Positions 61,027 through 64,000 of a stretch of 64,000 nt of DNA are shown here, in pieces (within the stretch, counting starts at the first letter, position 1; the number at the start of each line of letters is the position of its first letter). A program made the position numbers and the translations under genes. The notes under the pieces are model-generated. The model was not told where the DNA came from and searched no databases. It was given only the letters and a program-made list of their open reading frames with translations. The DNA is from Bacteroidota bacterium (GTDB taxonomy: Bacteria > Bacteroidota > Ignavibacteria > UBA10030 > UBA6906), in contig JAUQWO010000077.1 of assembly GCA_030835135.1 (NCBI GenBank), positions 1 to 64,000 on the forward strand, in the 5' to 3' direction.

Positions 61027-61677
61027 TTATCCTTTGCTATGTCGAACGGTGATACCATCAAGGAGGATGGAAATGATGAGCCCTGCCTGCCGGTCGAGTT
61101 CGTCAGGACTCAGTGTGCCGTGGAGAAGGATCTGCCGGCTGGCGAGCCCCCGGATCATATCGTCCAGCATCGTGACGTAGTCGGCCGGCTCGCCCTTCCG
61201 GACCGTGCCGGCATCCATTTCCGTCTGCAGCACGGCTCCGATGATGTTGGCTACAGTGCGGGATCGGCCGATGATATCCTGAAGCCGCGCGGCTTCGCTC
61301 TTCCTGCCGCGGTGGAGTTCCTCGACGATCGCATGAAAGAGCTCGCCGTTGGTACGGATGAATTCCATGTTCGATCGTGCGTACCGCGTGAGCTTTGCGC
61401 GGGCATCCCCGTCGGAGGATGCACATTGACGGGCCATGACAATGGAATCTTCGAGCAGCTGATCGATGAGTGCGTGGAAGATGTCCTCTTTGCTCGCGAA
61501 GTAATTATAGAGGGTCCCTTTGCCGAATTCGGCCTTCTGGGCGATCTCGTCCAGAGTGGTCTCCCTGAATCCTTTGGCGGCGAAGAGCTCCCGGGCGGCA
61601 TTCAGGATGTCCTGCTGGCGGGCGCGCTTCTCGCGCTCTCTTCTGGAGAGTGTCTCTTGGGGGCTATGCTCGCTCAT
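61027..61677 (-). CDS. TetR-family repressor of the efflux operon
   Basis: A 216-aa regulator. Residues 15-65 carry the TetR helix-turn-helix (ARQQDILNAARELF, TTLDEIAQKAEFGKGTLYNYF); the ligand domain (about 80-210) is more variable. It stands first in the operon, and the palindrome at 61717-61734 overlaps the likely promoter, so it probably represses the operon until a substrate binds. I chose ATG 61677 (MSEHSPQE); an upstream start would add 16 residues from the promoter. Confidence 0.9.
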   Translation of the reverse strand: MSEHSPQETLSRREREKRARQQDILNAARELFAAKGFRETTLDEIAQKAEFGKGTLYNYFASKEDIFHALIDQLLEDSIVMARQCASSDGDARAKLTRYARSNMEFIRTNGELFHAIVEELHRGRKSEAARLQDIIGRSRTVANIIGAVLQTEMDAGTVRKGEPADYVTMLDDMIRGLASRQILLHGTLSPDELDRQAGLIISILLDGITVRHSKG

Positions 61678-61716
61678 ATGACCAGTAAGTATGAGTAATG
61701 ACCAATGATTATAAGA

Positions 61717-61734
61717 TATGACCAACAGGTCATA
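61717..61734. promoter_or_regulatory. TetR operator and efflux promoter
   Basis: TATGACC-AACA-GGTCATA is a perfect 7-bp inverted repeat. On the minus strand it falls between a TTATGA-like -35 and a TATAAT -10 (about 61708-61735), so repressor binding would block the polymerase. A second half-like element occurs nearby (61677-61684). Confidence 0.65.
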
Positions 61735-61843
61735 AGATATACCAGCAGTTCACAAATGTCAAGACATTTCTTAATGGCGCTCTGATTCCATAGATTCACT
61801 GTGTTCATGGGCCTTCCGCGAGCCCGCCGGTCCGGCCTGCTGC

Positions 61844-61877
61844 AAAAAAAAGCCCGATCCATGAAGACCGGGCTTTT
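61844..61877. terminator. bidirectional terminator
   Basis: GCCCG (61852-61856) pairs with CGGGC (61869-61873), flanked by A-run 61844-61851 and TTTT 61874-61877, so the stem extends as AAAAGCCCG/CGGGCTTTT. On the minus strand it ends the beta-propeller gene, whose stop is at 61920. Confidence 0.75.
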
Positions 61878-61919
61878 GATCCTGACCTTACACAAGCCAG
61901 CAGATGCAAGTCCAGCGAT

Positions 61920-64000
61920 CTATTTCATCAGCAGAAGTCGCTTCGTTTCCACGAACGGACCCGCGGAGATTCTGTAGAAGTACACTCCGCTGGGGAGACC
62001 CGTGCCGTCGAACTGCATCGCATGGTAGCCCGCGCCCATTCGTTGATCGACGAGTGTGCGGATCTCCTGTCCGAGGACAGTATACACGACCAGCTTCACG
62101 TCCGACGTTGCCGCCAGGCCGAACCGGATCGTGGTCGTCGGATTGAAAGGGTTGGGGTAGTTCTGAAGGAGGCAGCATGTCGGGGGGATGGTGATCAGTT
62201 CCTCCCACACATTCGCCTGGGTCACCCCGCCACTCTGGGTGCCGATGATCGTGCTGTTACTGCCGACGGCAACGGATCGTGTGTTGGTGGGACAGTCGAC
62301 CGCATTCAGGAAGTTATCGGTGATCGGTTCTGCTTCTTCCCATGTCTCTCCACCATCCGTGGTGGACATGACGACGCTTTTTACTGACAGGCCAAGTCCC
62401 ACGATCACTCCGCTGTCGGCCCCCGCAAGTGAGACACCCGTGTAGTCAAACCGGGGGTCGCCCGTGACCGGCATCCACGAGGCTCCGCCGTCAGTGGTCC
62501 TCCGGATGGTTCCGCCGACCCCCACTGCAACGCCCACGCTGGCATCACCAAAGTCCACGGCCCAGAGACGCTGAGAGGTACCACTTGCAACGCCTTGCCA
62601 TGAGATGCCTCCATCGGTGGTCCGGACCATCGTGCCGGCACTTCCGACGGCGGTTCCCTGGAGCGGACCGGTGAATGCAACGGAGCACAGATCGTTGGAT
62701 GTCGGGCTCACCTGTGCCGCCCAGTTTGTTCCCCCATCGCTCGATCGCAGAATGGTCCCTTTGGTACCCACCGACACGCTCAGAGTTGGACTCGGAGACG
62801 CGACCCACCAGAGATCCTCAGTCGACGGCGTCGTGGAAGTACTCCAGGTCCCGCCTCCGTCGGTTGTGCGACGAATGTATCCGCCAGTCCCCGCGACCAG
62901 ACCATGGAGCGGCGTTGTGAAGAAGACGCTGCGGTAATTCGGTGAACTCCCCTTATTCAATCGCGTCCACCGGGCCCCTCCGTTCGTTGTCTTCACGATC
63001 GTTTCGTGCGCCCCCACGGCATACCCGGTGTTCTCGTCCGCAAAATGGACCCCGACAAGTTCGTTCCCTGCGACGTCCGTATATGGCGTGATCCACGTTG
63101 TTCCACCATCCGTGGTACTGAACGTCTTGCCGAGCGCGCCGACGAAGAATCCGTTTCCCCCATCCCGGAAACACATGCCTTCAACGATCGCGGAGGTCGG
63201 AGGGGTGGAGAAGTACTTTGCGGTCTGCCATGTCGCTCCGCTATCTGTCGATCGCAGCATTTCCCCGGTGCTAATGACAAACGCCCTGGCCGGACCAGCA
63301 AATACTGCATGCTTGAGGGGGCTATGGCTTGGCTTCACAGTGGGCGTCCACGTCGTCCCACCGTCCGTGGTTCTGAGCAGGTGTTGGGCCCCTGCTGCGA
63401 TGCCTGTCAGTCCATTGAGGAATGATATTGACTCGAGCGTGGATGAGACCCCGCTGACCCCGCTATTCGACGAGTGCCAGGTCGTGCCTCCATCGGTGGT
63501 TGTGAGGATCGTTCCTTCTGCGCCCGCGATGAACGCTGTGTCGGCGTTCAGCATGTGGATGCCATACAGCGCTTTGTCCGTGGTGCTCTGTTGTCGCGAC
63601 CACTCCATGCCGCCATCAGTCGTGCGTACGACCAATCCCTGGAGCCCGACGGCTATCCCACAACCACCGCGGAGGAGTTGGATGTCGGAGAACGAGTCGG
63701 ATGAGAATCCAGTGATTCTCACCCAATGCTCACCGCCATCCGACGTGCGCAGGAGAATATTGGATCCGGCCACGAGTCCATTCCGGAGATCTGCAAAACT
63801 CACAGCTGTGAGCAGCTCGGTTCCACCACTCGGTTGACGGACCCAGTGGAGTCCCCGGTCAGTTGTGCGGAGGATCGTTCCGCCGGCCCCGACCGCTACT
63901 ACTGTATTCGTATCAAGAAACTGCACATCCTGCAGGCTGTTCCCCTGAGGGAGCGGATTCTGATAGTGCCACGGTGTTTGGGCGGGCAGTCTGGAGAGTG
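61920..64000 (-). CDS. YCF48/BNR-type beta-propeller protein with sorting domain (partial)
   Basis: At least 693 residues; the 5' end lies outside the window (the frame continues past 63926 to the edge as ...WHYQNPLPQGNSLQDVQF). It has a dozen or more repeats of the form TxDGGxTW, the YCF48/BNR-type propeller blades. The C terminus (about 82 residues, LLQNYPNPFNPTTTIRFGL... then RLLLMK) is a type IX or FlgD-like sorting domain. It is therefore probably exported and surface-bound or released. Its role is unknown; such proteins are common in this bacterial group. Confidence 0.88.
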   Translation of the reverse strand, partial: LSRLPAQTPWHYQNPLPQGNSLQDVQFLDTNTVVAVGAGGTILRTTDRGLHWVRQPSGGTELLTAVSFADLRNGLVAGSNILLRTSDGGEHWVRITGFSSDSFSDIQLLRGGCGIAVGLQGLVVRTTDGGMEWSRQQSTTDKALYGIHMLNADTAFIAGAEGTILTTTDGGTTWHSSNSGVSGVSSTLESISFLNGLTGIAAGAQHLLRTTDGGTTWTPTVKPSHSPLKHAVFAGPARAFVISTGEMLRSTDSGATWQTAKYFSTPPTSAIVEGMCFRDGGNGFFVGALGKTFSTTDGGTTWITPYTDVAGNELVGVHFADENTGYAVGAHETIVKTTNGGARWTRLNKGSSPNYRSVFFTTPLHGLVAGTGGYIRRTTDGGGTWSTSTTPSTEDLWWVASPSPTLSVSVGTKGTILRSSDGGTNWAAQVSPTSNDLCSVAFTGPLQGTAVGSAGTMVRTTDGGISWQGVASGTSQRLWAVDFGDASVGVAVGVGGTIRRTTDGGASWMPVTGDPRFDYTGVSLAGADSGVIVGLGLSVKSVVMSTTDGGETWEEAEPITDNFLNAVDCPTNTRSVAVGSNSTIIGTQSGGVTQANVWEELITIPPTCCLLQNYPNPFNPTTTIRFGLAATSDVKLVVYTVLGQEIRTLVDQRMGAGYHAMQFDGTGLPSGVYFYRISAGPFVETKRLLLMK

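Overview
The window looks like chromosomal DNA from a GC-rich (about 60 percent by eye) member of the FCB superphylum, most likely an Ignavibacteriota/Bacteroidota-type lineage. The clues are the C-terminal sorting-type domain (NYPNPFNP...) on the beta-propeller protein at the right edge, the folP-cdaA pairing, a SUF operon with a SufU scaffold, and an RND efflux operon that ends in a PII-like gene. No rRNA, transposase or CRISPR array was seen.

Layout. (1) 1-9300: palindromic intergenic repeats, then a long Fe-S assembly operon (Rrf2 regulator, IscS-like desulfurase, unknown 111-aa protein, sufB, sufC, sufD, sufS, sufU, sufT-like, A-type carrier), followed by an Fe/Mn superoxide dismutase. 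(2) 9400-14450: a 33-aa basic protein, then folP, cdaA (c-di-AMP synthesis), pcm and miaA, and a convergent membrane histidine kinase. (3) 14585-41169: a 26.5-kb integrative element in the 3' end of a tRNA-Pro(CGG) gene. It is bounded by perfect 54-bp direct repeats, with a tyrosine integrase abutting the right repeat. Cargo, left to right: a His-rich DMT transporter and a CzcCBA-type heavy-metal efflux operon; RadC; a methyltransferase/DsrE-like pair; Mrr and type IIG restriction enzymes; an unknown gene pair with a membrane partner; a 13-gene minus-strand phage/plasmid-like module (ParB-like, Sak4-like ATPase, Gam-like protein, small proteins); then a RepA-like ATPase, an excisionase-like protein and the integrase. 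(4) 41170-47790: more accessory DNA, holding a DUF6932-type nucleotidyltransferase pair, two decayed genes, a SIR2-STAND-like NADase candidate and a scrap of an RND pump gene. (5) 47792-53847: an arsenic operon (arsR, arsM, acr3, arsC, a DUF318 permease) with thioredoxin-like and CcdA-like redox genes. (6) 53924-64000, minus strand: PPK2; a TetR-TolC-adaptor-RND-PII efflux operon; and a YCF48/BNR-type secreted protein that runs off the window.

The most interesting signal is a 12-bp motif (consensus ACGTGCGTCACC). I found nine copies (four exact, four with one mismatch, one with two), all inside the integrative element between 23.3 and 39.5 kb and none elsewhere in the window. They lie on both strands, in intergenic and coding DNA, and in different reading frames, so protein conservation does not explain them. 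They may be dispersed partition or regulatory sites for an element protein such as the ParB-like one.

How parts fit together: the SUF operon shows tight translational coupling (ATGA overlaps) and is probably controlled by the Fe-S sensing Rrf2 protein. The element joins metal resistance with defence genes and its own replication/partition functions. The ars cluster is probably controlled by ArsR through two near-identical operators. The RND operon is probably repressed by its TetR gene through a palindrome overlapping the promoter.
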